Under the pieces are notes generated by a model that did not search any database, was not told the origin of the DNA, and saw nothing but the letters and a program-made list of their open reading frames with translations. This document shows, in pieces, positions 8,665 through 17,010 of a stretch of 36,120 nucleotides of DNA. Origin of the DNA: an uncultured Flavobacteriales bacterium (GTDB taxonomy: Bacteria; Bacteroidota; Bacteroidia; Flavobacteriales; Crocinitomicaceae). Every line of letters starts with the position of its first letter. The stretch's first letter is position 1. The DNA lies in assembly GCA_946479985.1 (NCBI GenBank), contig CAMLIF010000027.1, positions 1-36,120 on the forward strand, read 5' to 3'. The translations under genes were made by a program, and so were the position numbers.

Positions 8665-9153
8665 CTACTTGATGGCAAAACGAAGTGCTAATGCTCCTCC
8701 CCATCCTAACCATGCATTTCCTGAAAAGAAATTCATTGACGGTCCAAAATCCGCGGCAATGTTTATTGGAATAGCGTCAAACGTGTATTCAATGCCTAAT
8801 ACTCCATCTGCTCCAAACCAGGCACCATTGTATCCATCAGCATAATAACCATCGTAATAATGCGGGTGATAACCCGGCCCGTAATTCCAGAAACCAAGAT
8901 GGCCACCTAATCCCCAGTACCACTCAAGGCCACCGTCGATAGTATAATTCTTCTCGAATAAAGCTTGAAACCAAAGATCATTTCGGTAACCACCTACACG
9001 GAATTCTCCGTAAGCACCCCCGAAATCATGTTTAATGTCTAAGGTTCCGTAATAAGGAAATCCTCCTTTAATTCCTATGGCAGTCTTGTAACTCTGTCCC
9101 CACGATAATGACACCGTCATAATCAGTGCTATTAATAATCCCACTCTTCTCAT
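8665..9153 (-). CDS. Small secreted protein, predicted outer-membrane beta-barrel
   Basis: 162 residues with a signal peptide (MRRVGLLIALIMTVSLSWGQ). The mature part has alternating hydrophobic/polar strands ending in an aromatic-poor ALALRFAIK strand, as expected for a small 6-8-strand porin-like barrel. A central segment is unusually rich in Gly, Tyr and His (GPGYHPHYYDGYYADGYNG), probably an external loop; metal binding there is speculation. No named family is recognised. The gene lies 27 bases after the stop of the lamin-tail protein on the same strand, so the two may be one operon. Confidence 0.65.
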   Translation of the reverse strand: MRRVGLLIALIMTVSLSWGQSYKTAIGIKGGFPYYGTLDIKHDFGGAYGEFRVGGYRNDLWFQALFEKNYTIDGGLEWYWGLGGHLGFWNYGPGYHPHYYDGYYADGYNGAWFGADGVLGIEYTFDAIPINIAADFGPSMNFFSGNAWLGWGGALALRFAIK

Positions 9154-9180
9154 TTCTACCGTTTTTGTTTAAATATATGG

Positions 9181-11754
9181 TTAGTTTACCTTACCTGCAA
9201 GCGTAAAAGCTATTCTTTTAACAAATTTTTGAGTTCCGTTTACATCAAATGATTCCATTACCGCAAGATATATCCCCAAACCGGATTTGATATTCTGATC
9301 ATTAATTCCATCCCAGGAAAACGTTCCGGACGCAGCCATTAACTCACTCTTAAACAGCTCTTTTACAACTCTGCCCTGATCGTCATAAATAATTACTGTT
9401 GCAAGCATATTCGGGGCTTCCAGGCTGTAGTTAAAAAGCATGACATCCTGAAAACCGTCATTATCCGGTGAGAAAACCGGTTCGTTTGACACAAAATCAC
9501 CCGAGGATGTTGTTGTCTGATATTGTGAATTTTGCAATCCCGGAGTTCCGAATCCAATGGCTTCAGCAGCGGTATGCCAGTTGTCTCTCTCGTTTGATAT
9601 TCCGGCCGGATTGATACGCTCTAAAGTCTTGTTTTCAGTCTCATCCAGCAACGAAAAATGCCAATCTGCAAAGTAAGATACTTTGTCGATGATTTCTTCA
9701 TTCAGCATGAGAAACACAGATCCCGAATCATTGTTCATAGCAGGCAATGTCATTTGATAAAACTTTCCGGCACCATAAGAACTGAATGTGCTCTTTTGAT
9801 AATTACTGTCTGGAGTCAAAACCGCATAATCTCCCGGGAACATAAAGTAACTGGTTAAAACAGGGTGTGGATTTGCAATGGAATCATCATCAAAGTTAGA
9901 GATTGCCAAATCTTTCAAATTGATCACTTTCTGAGAACGGTTATAGAGTTCTATAAAATCGCTCCCACCGGTTGCCGGATCAAATAACAATTCATTGATT
10001 ACCAAATCTCCCGAAACCGGAAGTTCTGCCAAGGCGAATTCTCCACTAACGGTAGTTGAATTCAGCCAGCAGTCTGAAACATTCGCTAAAGTAATCATGT
10101 AAACCTGGCTCGCAGCAATATCTTCATTAAAAAGAATTGTTGCCGTTTTCGAATATTCGCTGGGAATTAGCAACTGGTCAACCGTTAACGGTGCAATTGT
10201 GCTGATTACTGAATTAGCAACAGAAGTTGAATCCATTCCCTCGCTAAAAATAAGCTCTACAATATTCGGGGAAAACGCATTTACCGATAAAAGTGAAGGA
10301 GCCTGAGTATCCGGAGTAATGTCGTAAACACTATTCGCAATTCCCGGTGTTCCGCCGGTATTGGCATTACTTGCAATCCAGTTTGATGCATCAGAACACG
10401 GGTCCAAAAGATTAATCAGTTCCAGGGTATATCCTCCGTCCTGTTTGATTTCATCCAGATACCAATCGTCTGTATAAGCAACTTTGTCTATTACTGTCAG
10501 ATCATCCGACTTCAAAACAACGTCGTCACTGCTATTGTTTAAACTTGGGAAACTGGTAACGGCGATACTTCCGGCATATTCAGGAACCGAACTTGTTGCA
10601 CAAAGAATCTTGTATTCGTTCGGTCCAATAAATCCACCCGAAATGGTTCCGTCCGATGATGCATCGCCCACTTTCCAGCCAGTTAAGTCGATATATTTAT
10701 TGCTTCTGTTGTAAATTTCTACAAACTCCAATTCGGGCAAACCAATGACCGGCGATGGATCAGCAAAGAACTCGTTGATAACAATATCTCCTTTTACAGC
10801 TGTTTCGCCAACCAAATATTGGAAACTCGTGTTTTGAGGGCCGTTAACATTTCCGGCAGGATCTTCAAACGATGTAACTGTTAACTGATAGGTTTGACCA
10901 TTGGTCATTGAGTTCGTTAATGTCAGATGCATCAGCGCAAGATTTACACCATCCTGGGCAACAGAAACAACTGGATCTGAAGGGTTTAAAGCATAATTCG
11001 AATTCTGTAGAATGGCTGTTCCGGTAACAGGTTCGTTAAAAAGAACATCCACGTGAGTTTCATCAATAGGTGTTGCACTTACCAAATTCGGGGGAACAAG
11101 ATCGAAAATTTCATCTCCGATGTAGAGATCATCCAAGTAAAACTTCGTAGCATTTGAAGCGGTATAAACCGCAAGAACTCCACTATGACTTCCGAGCAAA
11201 TTAGCCGCATCTGTTCCTGAATACGGACTTCCATAATTGGTTCCCCCTGCAGGATCCACAAACAAATCCCAGTTTCCGGCATTGTCCCTGGTAACGCGAA
11301 CTCCAATTGTAAAACTGGAGGCGATCAAACCATCGGGTGTAGTACAAATTTGAGTTGAAACACCACTCACGCATTTGAAAAGCCGAACCGCATCCGTAGC
11401 CCCTGCTTCACCAAACTGGAGATAAAATCCATCCGGATTAGTTGTTAAATCGGCTGAAGACGAAGTGAGGTAAAATCTGCCGTAATTTGATGATGAAGGA
11501 GAAAAGGTCTGTGAATACCAGAAATTCCATTCCCTGGTGTTCAAATCCGAAAGTGTGTGGGGTAACGACAAATAGGAAGTTGCAGCAACAGTGTTATTCA
11601 GTTGAAGACGCTGCGATGCGTTTACAATGTAAACACTAGTTGTTCCGTTCCAGGTTGGATTTGCAGTAAAATCACCATCCGAAAAATTATCTGTAACCTG
11701 TGCAAAAAGAGTGCTTGAAAAAGCAAGTAGTAAGATTAGAAATACCGTTTTCAT
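9181..11754 (-). CDS. Large secreted lamin-tail-domain protein with FlgD/T9SS-like C-terminus
   Basis: 857 residues with a signal peptide ending at LFAQ. The N-terminal ~200 residues form a beta-rich, lectin-like region (NFSDGDFTANPTWNGTT). Ig-like segments follow (PPNLVSATPIDETHVDVLFNE near 225; APSLLSVNAFSPNIVELIFSE near 485), each preceding a lamin tail domain (GDIVINEFFADPSP...EFVEIYNRS near 322, and GDLVINELLFDPATGGSDFIELYNRS near 580). The last ~90 residues carry FSPDNDGFQDVMLFNY and GTFSWDGINDQNIKSGLGIYL, a FlgD-Ig/gliding-associated type C-terminus that in Bacteroidota often accompanies T9SS export. Role unknown; some lamin-tail proteins of this phylum bind DNA or are nucleases, but no nuclease domain is seen here. 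Confidence 0.85.
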   Translation of the reverse strand: MKTVFLILLLAFSSTLFAQVTDNFSDGDFTANPTWNGTTSVYIVNASQRLQLNNTVAATSYLSLPHTLSDLNTREWNFWYSQTFSPSSSNYGRFYLTSSSADLTTNPDGFYLQFGEAGATDAVRLFKCVSGVSTQICTTPDGLIASSFTIGVRVTRDNAGNWDLFVDPAGGTNYGSPYSGTDAANLLGSHSGVLAVYTASNATKFYLDDLYIGDEIFDLVPPNLVSATPIDETHVDVLFNEPVTGTAILQNSNYALNPSDPVVSVAQDGVNLALMHLTLTNSMTNGQTYQLTVTSFEDPAGNVNGPQNTSFQYLVGETAVKGDIVINEFFADPSPVIGLPELEFVEIYNRSNKYIDLTGWKVGDASSDGTISGGFIGPNEYKILCATSSVPEYAGSIAVTSFPSLNNSSDDVVLKSDDLTVIDKVAYTDDWYLDEIKQDGGYTLELINLLDPCSDASNWIASNANTGGTPGIANSVYDITPDTQAPSLLSVNAFSPNIVELIFSEGMDSTSVANSVISTIAPLTVDQLLIPSEYSKTATILFNEDIAASQVYMITLANVSDCWLNSTTVSGEFALAELPVSGDLVINELLFDPATGGSDFIELYNRSQKVINLKDLAISNFDDDSIANPHPVLTSYFMFPGDYAVLTPDSNYQKSTFSSYGAGKFYQMTLPAMNNDSGSVFLMLNEEIIDKVSYFADWHFSLLDETENKTLERINPAGISNERDNWHTAAEAIGFGTPGLQNSQYQTTTSSGDFVSNEPVFSPDNDGFQDVMLFNYSLEAPNMLATVIIYDDQGRVVKELFKSELMAASGTFSWDGINDQNIKSGLGIYLAVMESFDVNGTQKFVKRIAFTLAGKVN

Positions 11755-11823
11755 ACTTCGTCGTTGAAGGACTAAAGATATGAAAACGGTACAATTAGAA
11801 GCGGTAAAATCTTTGTGATCGAA

Positions 11824-12957
11824 TTATTTTGCCAGTGTTATGACCTTTCCTTCGGGAATCGACTTATTGATTTTCTTCACAATGCTGTTAAAGTATTTCT
11901 TTTCATCCAAAGCACAGAACGAAATTGCTGTTCCGTTAGAACCGGCTCTTCCCGTTCTGCCAATTCGGTGAACGTATGTTTCAGGCACTTCAGGTAATTC
12001 GAAATTAAAAACGTGGCTTAACTGATCAACATCAATTCCGCGGGCGGCGATGTCGGTAGCAACCAAAATAGTAATTTCCTTGTTCTTAAATCCGTCTAAA
12101 GCACGCTGACGATTGTTCTGAGATTTATTGCCATGAATTGCTTCCGACTTAATTCCCATTTTGTTCATCGTTTTTGCAACGCGATCTGCTCCGTGTTTCG
12201 TGCGGGTAAAAACCAAAGCACGTTCAATCTGATGATATGCAACCAATTGTTTCAGCAAATCACATTTTTCTGTTTTCTCCACGAAATAAACGCTTTGATC
12301 GATAATTTCAGCTGTTGAAGAAACAGGAGTAACCTGCACATTTACCGGATCGTAAAGAATAGTTCCTGCCAGTTTTTTAATCTCCGGCGACATTGTTGCA
12401 GAGAAGAAAATATTTTGCTTTTCCTTCGGCAATTTTGGTAAAATACGTTTGATATCATGAATGAATCCCATATCCAGCATACGATCTGCTTCATCCAGCA
12501 CAAAGTATTCAACGTGAGAAAGTGAAATAAATCCTTGTTGCATTAAATCAAGTAAACGACCTGTAGTGGCAATTAGAATATCTACCCCGCTGCGCAATTG
12601 ATTTACTTGTTTGTGCTGCGAAACACCACCAAAAATTACAGCGCTTCTCAATTGAGAATGCTTACCATATTGCTTAAAATTCTCATGAATCTGTATAGCT
12701 AATTCTCTTGTTGGAGCCAAAACCAAAGCTCTGATCTTACGCTTTCCGGTTATTGGTGATTCGGGTTCCATCATTTGCAGAATAGGAAGTGCGAATGCAG
12801 CTGTTTTACCGGTTCCGGTTTGAGCACATCCGAAGATATCTTTTCCTTCTAAAATCGGTGGAATCGCTTGTTTCTGAATAGGGGTTGGCGTGGTGTAACC
12901 CACTTGGCTGAGTGCATCTAATAGATTTGCACTCAAGTTTAAATTGTTAAAAGACAT
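11824..12957 (-). CDS. DEAD-box ATP-dependent RNA helicase (RhlE-like)
   Basis: 377 residues with all core motifs in order: Q motif GYTTPTPIQKQAI (20-32), motif I AQTGTGKT (45-52), Ia PTRELAIQI, II DEAD (155-158), III SAT (186-188), IV-V region VFTRTKHGADRVAK and VATDIAARGIDVDQL, VI HRIGRTGRAG. It unwinds RNA duplexes, typically in ribosome assembly, RNA decay or cold adaptation. The protein stops soon after motif VI (SIPEGKVITLAK), so it lacks the basic tail common in RhlE/CsdA; this shorter RhlE form is common in Bacteroidota. A -7 box about 90 bases upstream implies a long leader. Confidence 0.93.
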   Translation of the reverse strand: MSFNNLNLSANLLDALSQVGYTTPTPIQKQAIPPILEGKDIFGCAQTGTGKTAAFALPILQMMEPESPITGKRKIRALVLAPTRELAIQIHENFKQYGKHSQLRSAVIFGGVSQHKQVNQLRSGVDILIATTGRLLDLMQQGFISLSHVEYFVLDEADRMLDMGFIHDIKRILPKLPKEKQNIFFSATMSPEIKKLAGTILYDPVNVQVTPVSSTAEIIDQSVYFVEKTEKCDLLKQLVAYHQIERALVFTRTKHGADRVAKTMNKMGIKSEAIHGNKSQNNRQRALDGFKNKEITILVATDIAARGIDVDQLSHVFNFELPEVPETYVHRIGRTGRAGSNGTAISFCALDEKKYFNSIVKKINKSIPEGKVITLAK

Positions 12958-13048
12958 TTGTTATTATGTATCGTAATCCGAGCGGATGTCACGTCTGATG
13001 TTGTTTACATCATTCACAATCGGGACTTTCTTCCGAAGAAGAAGTGCA

Positions 13049-13056
13049 CAAAGGTA
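13049..13056 (-). promoter_or_regulatory. Candidate -7 box of the helicase gene
   Basis: Read on the minus strand this is TACCTTTG, an exact match to TAnnTTTG. It lies 92 bases upstream of the helicase ATG (12957), so the transcript would have a leader of roughly 85 bases. No clear -33 TTG is seen. The 30-bp palindrome (13078-13107) occupies the position just upstream. Confidence 0.45.
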
Positions 13057-13077
13057 GGGAAATTATTTGATTGGTAC

Positions 13078-13107
13078 TGTAAGGACAACTCGCGAGTTGT
13101 CCTTACA
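13078..13107. promoter_or_regulatory. 30-bp perfect palindrome between divergent genes (operator or repeat element)
   Basis: Each half is 15 bases (TGTAAGGACAACTCG and its exact complement), with no spacer. The right end overlaps the -7 box proposed for asd (TACATTTG, 13104-13111), and the left end is at the -33 area of the divergent helicase promoter. Position and perfect symmetry suggest an operator for a dimeric regulator. It could also be a dispersed repeat; it is unlikely to be a terminator because no T run follows. Confidence 0.55.
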
Positions 13108-13111
13108 TTTG
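13104..13111 (+). promoter_or_regulatory. Candidate -7 box of asd
   Basis: TACATTTG is an exact match to TAnnTTTG, 19 bases before the asd ATG, giving a very short leader. No good -33 TTG lies at standard spacing, so activation or another recognition mode is possible. Confidence 0.5.
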
Positions 13112-13130
13112 CAACATCAATTTTTAAAAG

Positions 13131-14123
13131 ATGAAAGTAGCTGTGGTTGGCGCAACCGGAATGGTAGGCAACGTAATGTTAGAAGTGCTTAATGAGCGTA
13201 ATTTTCCCGTGTCGGAATTAATTCCGGTGGCTTCAGAAAAGTCGGTGGGAAAAATGATCTCATACAAGGGAAAAGATTATCCTGTGGTTAGTTTAGCCGG
13301 AGCGGTAGCCTTAAAACCCGATGTAGCAATCTTCTCAGCTGGCGGAGAAACATCTTTGGAATGGGCTCCTCAATTTGCAGCAGTTGGAACTACGGTAATT
13401 GACAACAGTTCTGCCTGGAGAATGCACGAAGACAAAAAATTGATTGTTCCGGAAATTAACGGTGATTTATTAACTGCTGACGACAAAATCATTGCAAATC
13501 CGAATTGCAGCACCATTCAGTTATTGTTGACATTGGCTCCGCTGCATAAAAAATATACGATTAAACGTGTGATTGTTTCCACATACCAAAGTATCACCGG
13601 TACAGGTGTAAAAGCGGTTGAGCAATTGGAAAACGAACGCGCCGGAATAAGCGGTGAAATGGCATACAATTATCCGATCGATAAAAATTGTATTCCGCAA
13701 TGTGATTCGTTCCTTGAGAATGGTTATACCAAAGAAGAAATGAAACTGACGAAGGAAACGAAGAAAATTCTCGATCCGGCAATCAACGTTACGGCTACGG
13801 CTGTTCGCGTTCCGGTTGTTGGAGGACATTCTGAAGCAGTAAATATTGAATTTGAAAACGAATTTGAATTGAGCGAAGTTCGTTCTATCCTTGGTAATAC
13901 AGCTGGAATCACACTTCAGGACGACCCAAGCACGTTTTCTTATCCCATGCCCCGTTTCGCCGAAGGGAAAGATGATGTTTTTGTTGGGCGAATCAGGAGA
14001 GATGAATCACAGCCAAAAACATTGAATTTGTGGATTGTTGCCGACAATTTAAGAAAAGGTGCAGCAACAAACGCGGTTCAAATCGGTGAACTTCTCGTGA
14101 AAAAAGGACTTCTGCCAGCGTAA
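13131..14123 (+). CDS. asd: Aspartate-semialdehyde dehydrogenase
   Basis: 330 residues, normal length. The enzyme reduces L-aspartyl-4-phosphate to aspartate semialdehyde with NADPH, the branch step toward lysine/diaminopimelate, threonine and methionine. It has the N-terminal dinucleotide-binding loop VVGATGMVG (5-13), SAGGETS, the substrate segment DNSSAWRM, the catalytic cysteine C126 in NPNCSTIQ, and the active-site HSEAVNIEFE with the conserved His. It is cytoplasmic. No other amino-acid biosynthesis gene lies nearby. The DUF6089 gene follows after 24 bases and may be co-transcribed. Regulation may involve the palindrome just upstream. Confidence 0.97.
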   Translation: MKVAVVGATGMVGNVMLEVLNERNFPVSELIPVASEKSVGKMISYKGKDYPVVSLAGAVALKPDVAIFSAGGETSLEWAPQFAAVGTTVIDNSSAWRMHEDKKLIVPEINGDLLTADDKIIANPNCSTIQLLLTLAPLHKKYTIKRVIVSTYQSITGTGVKAVEQLENERAGISGEMAYNYPIDKNCIPQCDSFLENGYTKEEMKLTKETKKILDPAINVTATAVRVPVVGGHSEAVNIEFENEFELSEVRSILGNTAGITLQDDPSTFSYPMPRFAEGKDDVFVGRIRRDESQPKTLNLWIVADNLRKGAATNAVQIGELLVKKGLLPA

Positions 14124-14147
14124 TATTTTTTAGTAACTTGCGTTGTT

Positions 14148-14978
14148 ATGAATATGCGTTTAATTGCAAGTCTTTTTTTTCTTACTTCGTTTGCCGGATT
14201 CTCACAGAAATCGCACCAGCACAATGCCTGGTCGCGATCTGAAATCGGCATTTTGGGCGGTGTTTCCTATTACATCGGAGATTTAAATCAGAAGCATTTT
14301 AACAACAGTAATCTCGCAGGTCAAATCCTGTACAGGTACAACATTCATTCGCGTTTGGCGTTTCGAGCGAATTTCACATACGGTTTTGTGGAAGGCTACG
14401 ACAGTGAATCGCGCAGAGACTTATTCAAACAACGGAATTTATCGTTTCAAACAGAAATTTATGAGTTGGCTTCCGGACTTGAAATAACGTATTTCCCTTT
14501 TGAGATCGGAAACAAGCGTTATCGCGGAACCGGATATCTAATGGCTGAGTTAGGTCTCGCCAAGATTAACCCCAAAACGGATTTCAACGGCGAACTGGTG
14601 GAATTACAACCTTTAGGAACAGAAGGACAGGGAACTTCGGCGTCTGATCGCTCGAAATATTCTTTGATTCAATTGGCTGTTCCGCTTGCATTTGGATTCA
14701 GAGTTACGCTCACGGAGAATATCGGATTGAATGCCGAATACGGAATTCGTTTCCTGTTTACAGATTATTTAGATGATGTTCACAACTATCGCTATGCAGA
14801 TCCTGCAACTATTCTAGCCGAAAACGGTCCGCTGGCTGCTAATTTGAGTAACAGAAGTACAACCGGAAACAGATTCGGACAACGTGGAAACCCGGTTTCG
14901 AGAGACTGGTATACGTTTGCAGGAATTGGTTTGACTTTCAGATTGGGAAGAAAAGGGAATTGCCCTTCGAGTTTCTAA
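14148..14978 (+). CDS. DUF6089 family outer-membrane beta-barrel protein
   Basis: 276 residues with a signal peptide (MNMRLIASLFFLTSFAGFSQ). The mature start SEIGILGGVSYYIGDLNQKHF is the typical opening of DUF6089 proteins of Bacteroidota. Alternating strands run to the C-terminus (WYTFAGIGLTFRLGRKG), consistent with a barrel in the outer membrane. A second in-frame ATG two codons downstream could be the start. It lies 24 bases after asd with no visible terminator between. Function is not known for the family. Confidence 0.8.
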   Translation: MNMRLIASLFFLTSFAGFSQKSHQHNAWSRSEIGILGGVSYYIGDLNQKHFNNSNLAGQILYRYNIHSRLAFRANFTYGFVEGYDSESRRDLFKQRNLSFQTEIYELASGLEITYFPFEIGNKRYRGTGYLMAELGLAKINPKTDFNGELVELQPLGTEGQGTSASDRSKYSLIQLAVPLAFGFRVTLTENIGLNAEYGIRFLFTDYLDDVHNYRYADPATILAENGPLAANLSNRSTTGNRFGQRGNPVSRDWYTFAGIGLTFRLGRKGNCPSSF

Positions 14979-15046
14979 TTCTATAATCTTCGGTTCAGTT
15001 GCACGCTGATTTTGCGGATTTCCGCAGAGAAGTCTCTAAACACAAT

Positions 15047-15101
15047 TAATTCGTAATTCGTAATTCGTAATTCGTAATTCGTAATTCGTAATTCGTAATT
15101 C
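15047..15101. repeat. Heptamer tandem repeat (TAATTCG)n
   Basis: Seven exact copies of TAATTCG (15047-15095) followed by a partial eighth copy, ending four bases before the DUF420 stop codon on the opposite strand. It fills a convergent gap. Just upstream, 15013-15026 is a small hairpin (TGCGG-ATTT-CCGCA). Copy number is expected to vary by slippage. Confidence 0.92.
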
Positions 15102-15104
15102 TAA

Positions 15105-15680
15105 TTAATGCCCGTAGAACGGCGAAATCATAAAGTAAACTACAACTCCCGTTACAGCTACGTAGAACCAAACCGGCCACGTGATTTTTGTCCACTTCTT
15201 ATGTTTATCGAAATTACCTTCCCATGCATGTAAGTATGAATACAAAACCATTGGAATTACAACGATACTCAATAAAATGTGCGTTAACAAAATGAACGAA
15301 TAAACACCGTAAACTGCCGACGAGCGAGCTGCTTTCTCAGTATCCTGGAGAATTCCGTCTTTGTTTAAATCACCATAATAAGTTGTATCTGAACACATGT
15401 GGTAAGAAACGTAGCAAAGCAGGAAAAGCACCGACAATCCCATACAGATTTTGATGATATTTTCATGCAGTTTCAATTTTCTCTGCTTCACGAAAACCAG
15501 CGCAAGAACGAGTAAAAAGGCCGTTAAACCATTAATTCCGGCGTAGATCGGCGGTAAGAAGCTCAAATTGATTCCCGGGATTTTGATTACAAACAATGCT
15601 GCAACCGCAATCGGAATAACAACTGAAAGAACAATGATCAGCTTACGCAGGTTCTTACTTTTCTTTGCACTCAATTCCAT
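15105..15680 (-). CDS. DUF420 membrane protein (CtaM-like cytochrome oxidase assembly factor)
   Basis: 191 residues from the ATG at 15680; a TTG two codons further upstream is less likely. It has about five hydrophobic helices, starting with LIIVLSVVIPIAVAALFVI and including GINGLTAFLLVLALVFVK, CMGLSVLFLLCYVSYHM, YSFILLTHILLSIVVIPMVL and WPVWFYVAVTGVVVYFM, matching DUF420. In Gram-positive bacteria DUF420 (CtaM) is needed for heme-A cytochrome oxidase function. Conserved His residues occur in SYHMCSDTTYYG and LLTHILLS. The gene overlaps the SCO gene by 26 bases and is the last of the oxidase cluster, supporting a role in oxidase assembly. Confidence 0.85.
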   Translation of the reverse strand: MELSAKKSKNLRKLIIVLSVVIPIAVAALFVIKIPGINLSFLPPIYAGINGLTAFLLVLALVFVKQRKLKLHENIIKICMGLSVLFLLCYVSYHMCSDTTYYGDLNKDGILQDTEKAARSSAVYGVYSFILLTHILLSIVVIPMVLYSYLHAWEGNFDKHKKWTKITWPVWFYVAVTGVVVYFMISPFYGH

Positions 15681-16317
15681 ACTCAACTTTTAATAATTTC
15701 CGTAAATCTTTGTTCAGTTTATCTACTTCTTCGGTTTTTGTTCCGAGATAGATTCCTCTGACAATTCCTTCTCTGTCTACTAATACCAATCCATCCTGGT
15801 GGGCAAAACCACCACTTGCCATGGCGCTGCGTTTTGCGTGAACCATAAAATGATGAACTCCCAGGTAATGTGTTTTTGCTTCGTTTCCGGTTAGAAAAAC
15901 CCAGTTCTTCGTTTCAATTCCGTTGTTCTTAATGTACTTTCTCAAAACAGAAGGCTGATCGGTTTTTGGATCAATAGAAAACGAAATAAACTGAACTTCT
16001 TTCTGAATGTCTTTTGTAAGAATGTTCAAACGACGCATTTGTGACATCATTGGCGGGCAAATACTGGGACAGGAAGTGAAAAAGAAATTCGCGATCCAGA
16101 CCTTGCCTTTGTATTTGGTAGAAGTGATTTCTATAGAATCCTGGTTCAGATAAGTGAATTTCGGAATCTTCGGATAAACCGTATCAGTATATGTTTCTCC
16201 GTTTTTCGAATAGGTTATAACATCAAAATTCCCGTAAAAAGGTAAAACGCGGGGTTTCTTTTCTTCTGCACATCCTACCAGGACGGCAACTAATCCGATT
16301 AACCAAAAGGTTCTCAT
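15655..16317 (-). CDS. SCO1/SenC family copper chaperone lipoprotein
   Basis: 220 residues. The N-terminus is a lipoprotein signal (MRTFWLIGLVAVLVGC, lipid-modified Cys16). The thioredoxin-like SCO fold carries the copper ligands C83 and C87 in CPSIC and the conserved His173 in GGFAHQDGLVLVD, so it should bind Cu and help build the CuA centre of cytochrome oxidase subunit II. Its ATG overlaps the stop of the upstream SCO-like gene (ATGA), and its 3' end overlaps the DUF420 gene. The context is an oxidase assembly operon. Confidence 0.94.
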   Translation of the reverse strand: MRTFWLIGLVAVLVGCAEEKKPRVLPFYGNFDVITYSKNGETYTDTVYPKIPKFTYLNQDSIEITSTKYKGKVWIANFFFTSCPSICPPMMSQMRRLNILTKDIQKEVQFISFSIDPKTDQPSVLRKYIKNNGIETKNWVFLTGNEAKTHYLGVHHFMVHAKRSAMASGGFAHQDGLVLVDREGIVRGIYLGTKTEEVDKLNKDLRKLLKVEYGIECKEK

Positions 16318-17000
16318 TTTTTCTTTTTCTTTGCGTCGGCCGCTGCTTTGTCGTATTCCTTCTCAAGAAGTGCAATATGATCTTTCATAGTACGAATGGT
16401 ACTTTCGGTTTTAGCCGGTAGAACCATACGCACGTGGTTTTTCTTATCAACCAAAAGCATTAATTCAGTAAATGCCTGGTTGGCATAGTACTTTTTACCG
16501 GTTTCGAGCAGGCTTTTGCCGTTGTTCTTAATATTGTAAATACTTTTTGCATCGCCGCTTACAATTTGCCAGATTTCCGGATCATAATCCTCTACGTTTC
16601 GTTCCAAAATTGCTTTTACATCTGCAACACGATCAGAAGGGTTCCCATTCTCATCAATTACAATGGAAACCATCTTCACATGCCCCAAACGCTTTGTATT
16701 CTCGCGCAGCTGCTGGTAGATTAACTGATCCAAATGCCAAAGTGCAATAGAACAAGTATCCGGACAAGATGCCTGGATAGTTGTATACAGCACAATTTTG
16801 TTCTTAAAGTTATTATTGACAACTTTCTTCCCATTCCCTTCTGTAAAGGAATAAGCCGGCAGCGCGCCGTAGTCATCTAAAACTTTGAATTTGTGATTAC
16901 AACCCCGGGTAGAGATCAAAATCAACAAAAGAGCCGGTCCAAATAAGATCAGCATTGAGAATACTGGTCTTAAGGAACCGGCCTTAGTATTTTTCGCCAT
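16314..17000 (-). CDS. Divergent SCO-like protein, membrane-anchored
   Basis: 228 residues. An N-terminal membrane anchor (PVFSMLILFGPALLLILIST) is followed by a thioredoxin-like domain with C79-P-D-T-C83, the SCO CxxxC position. In the strand where SCO proteins carry the copper His (H173 in the next gene, AHQDGLVLVD), this protein reads AFTELMLLVD, with Phe177 in place of His. It may therefore be a thiol-disulfide reductant acting on CuA cysteines or on its neighbour rather than a copper carrier; this is inference. The C-terminus is Lys-rich (AAADAKKKKK). It overlaps the next gene by 4 bases and starts 10 bases after the subunit IV gene. Confidence 0.82.
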   Translation of the reverse strand: MAKNTKAGSLRPVFSMLILFGPALLLILISTRGCNHKFKVLDDYGALPAYSFTEGNGKKVVNNNFKNKIVLYTTIQASCPDTCSIALWHLDQLIYQQLRENTKRLGHVKMVSIVIDENGNPSDRVADVKAILERNVEDYDPEIWQIVSGDAKSIYNIKNNGKSLLETGKKYYANQAFTELMLLVDKKNHVRMVLPAKTESTIRTMKDHIALLEKEYDKAAADAKKKKK

Positions 17001-17010
17001 GCGTTAAATT

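Noticed and set aside
13521..13829. Minus-strand open frame of 102 codons inside asd
   Set aside because: It lies wholly within a well-conserved plus-strand gene, has no homology-like features, and its composition is that of a shadow frame.
15047..15101. CRISPR-like array
   Set aside because: Units are 7 bases and directly adjacent with no spacers; it is a simple tandem repeat.
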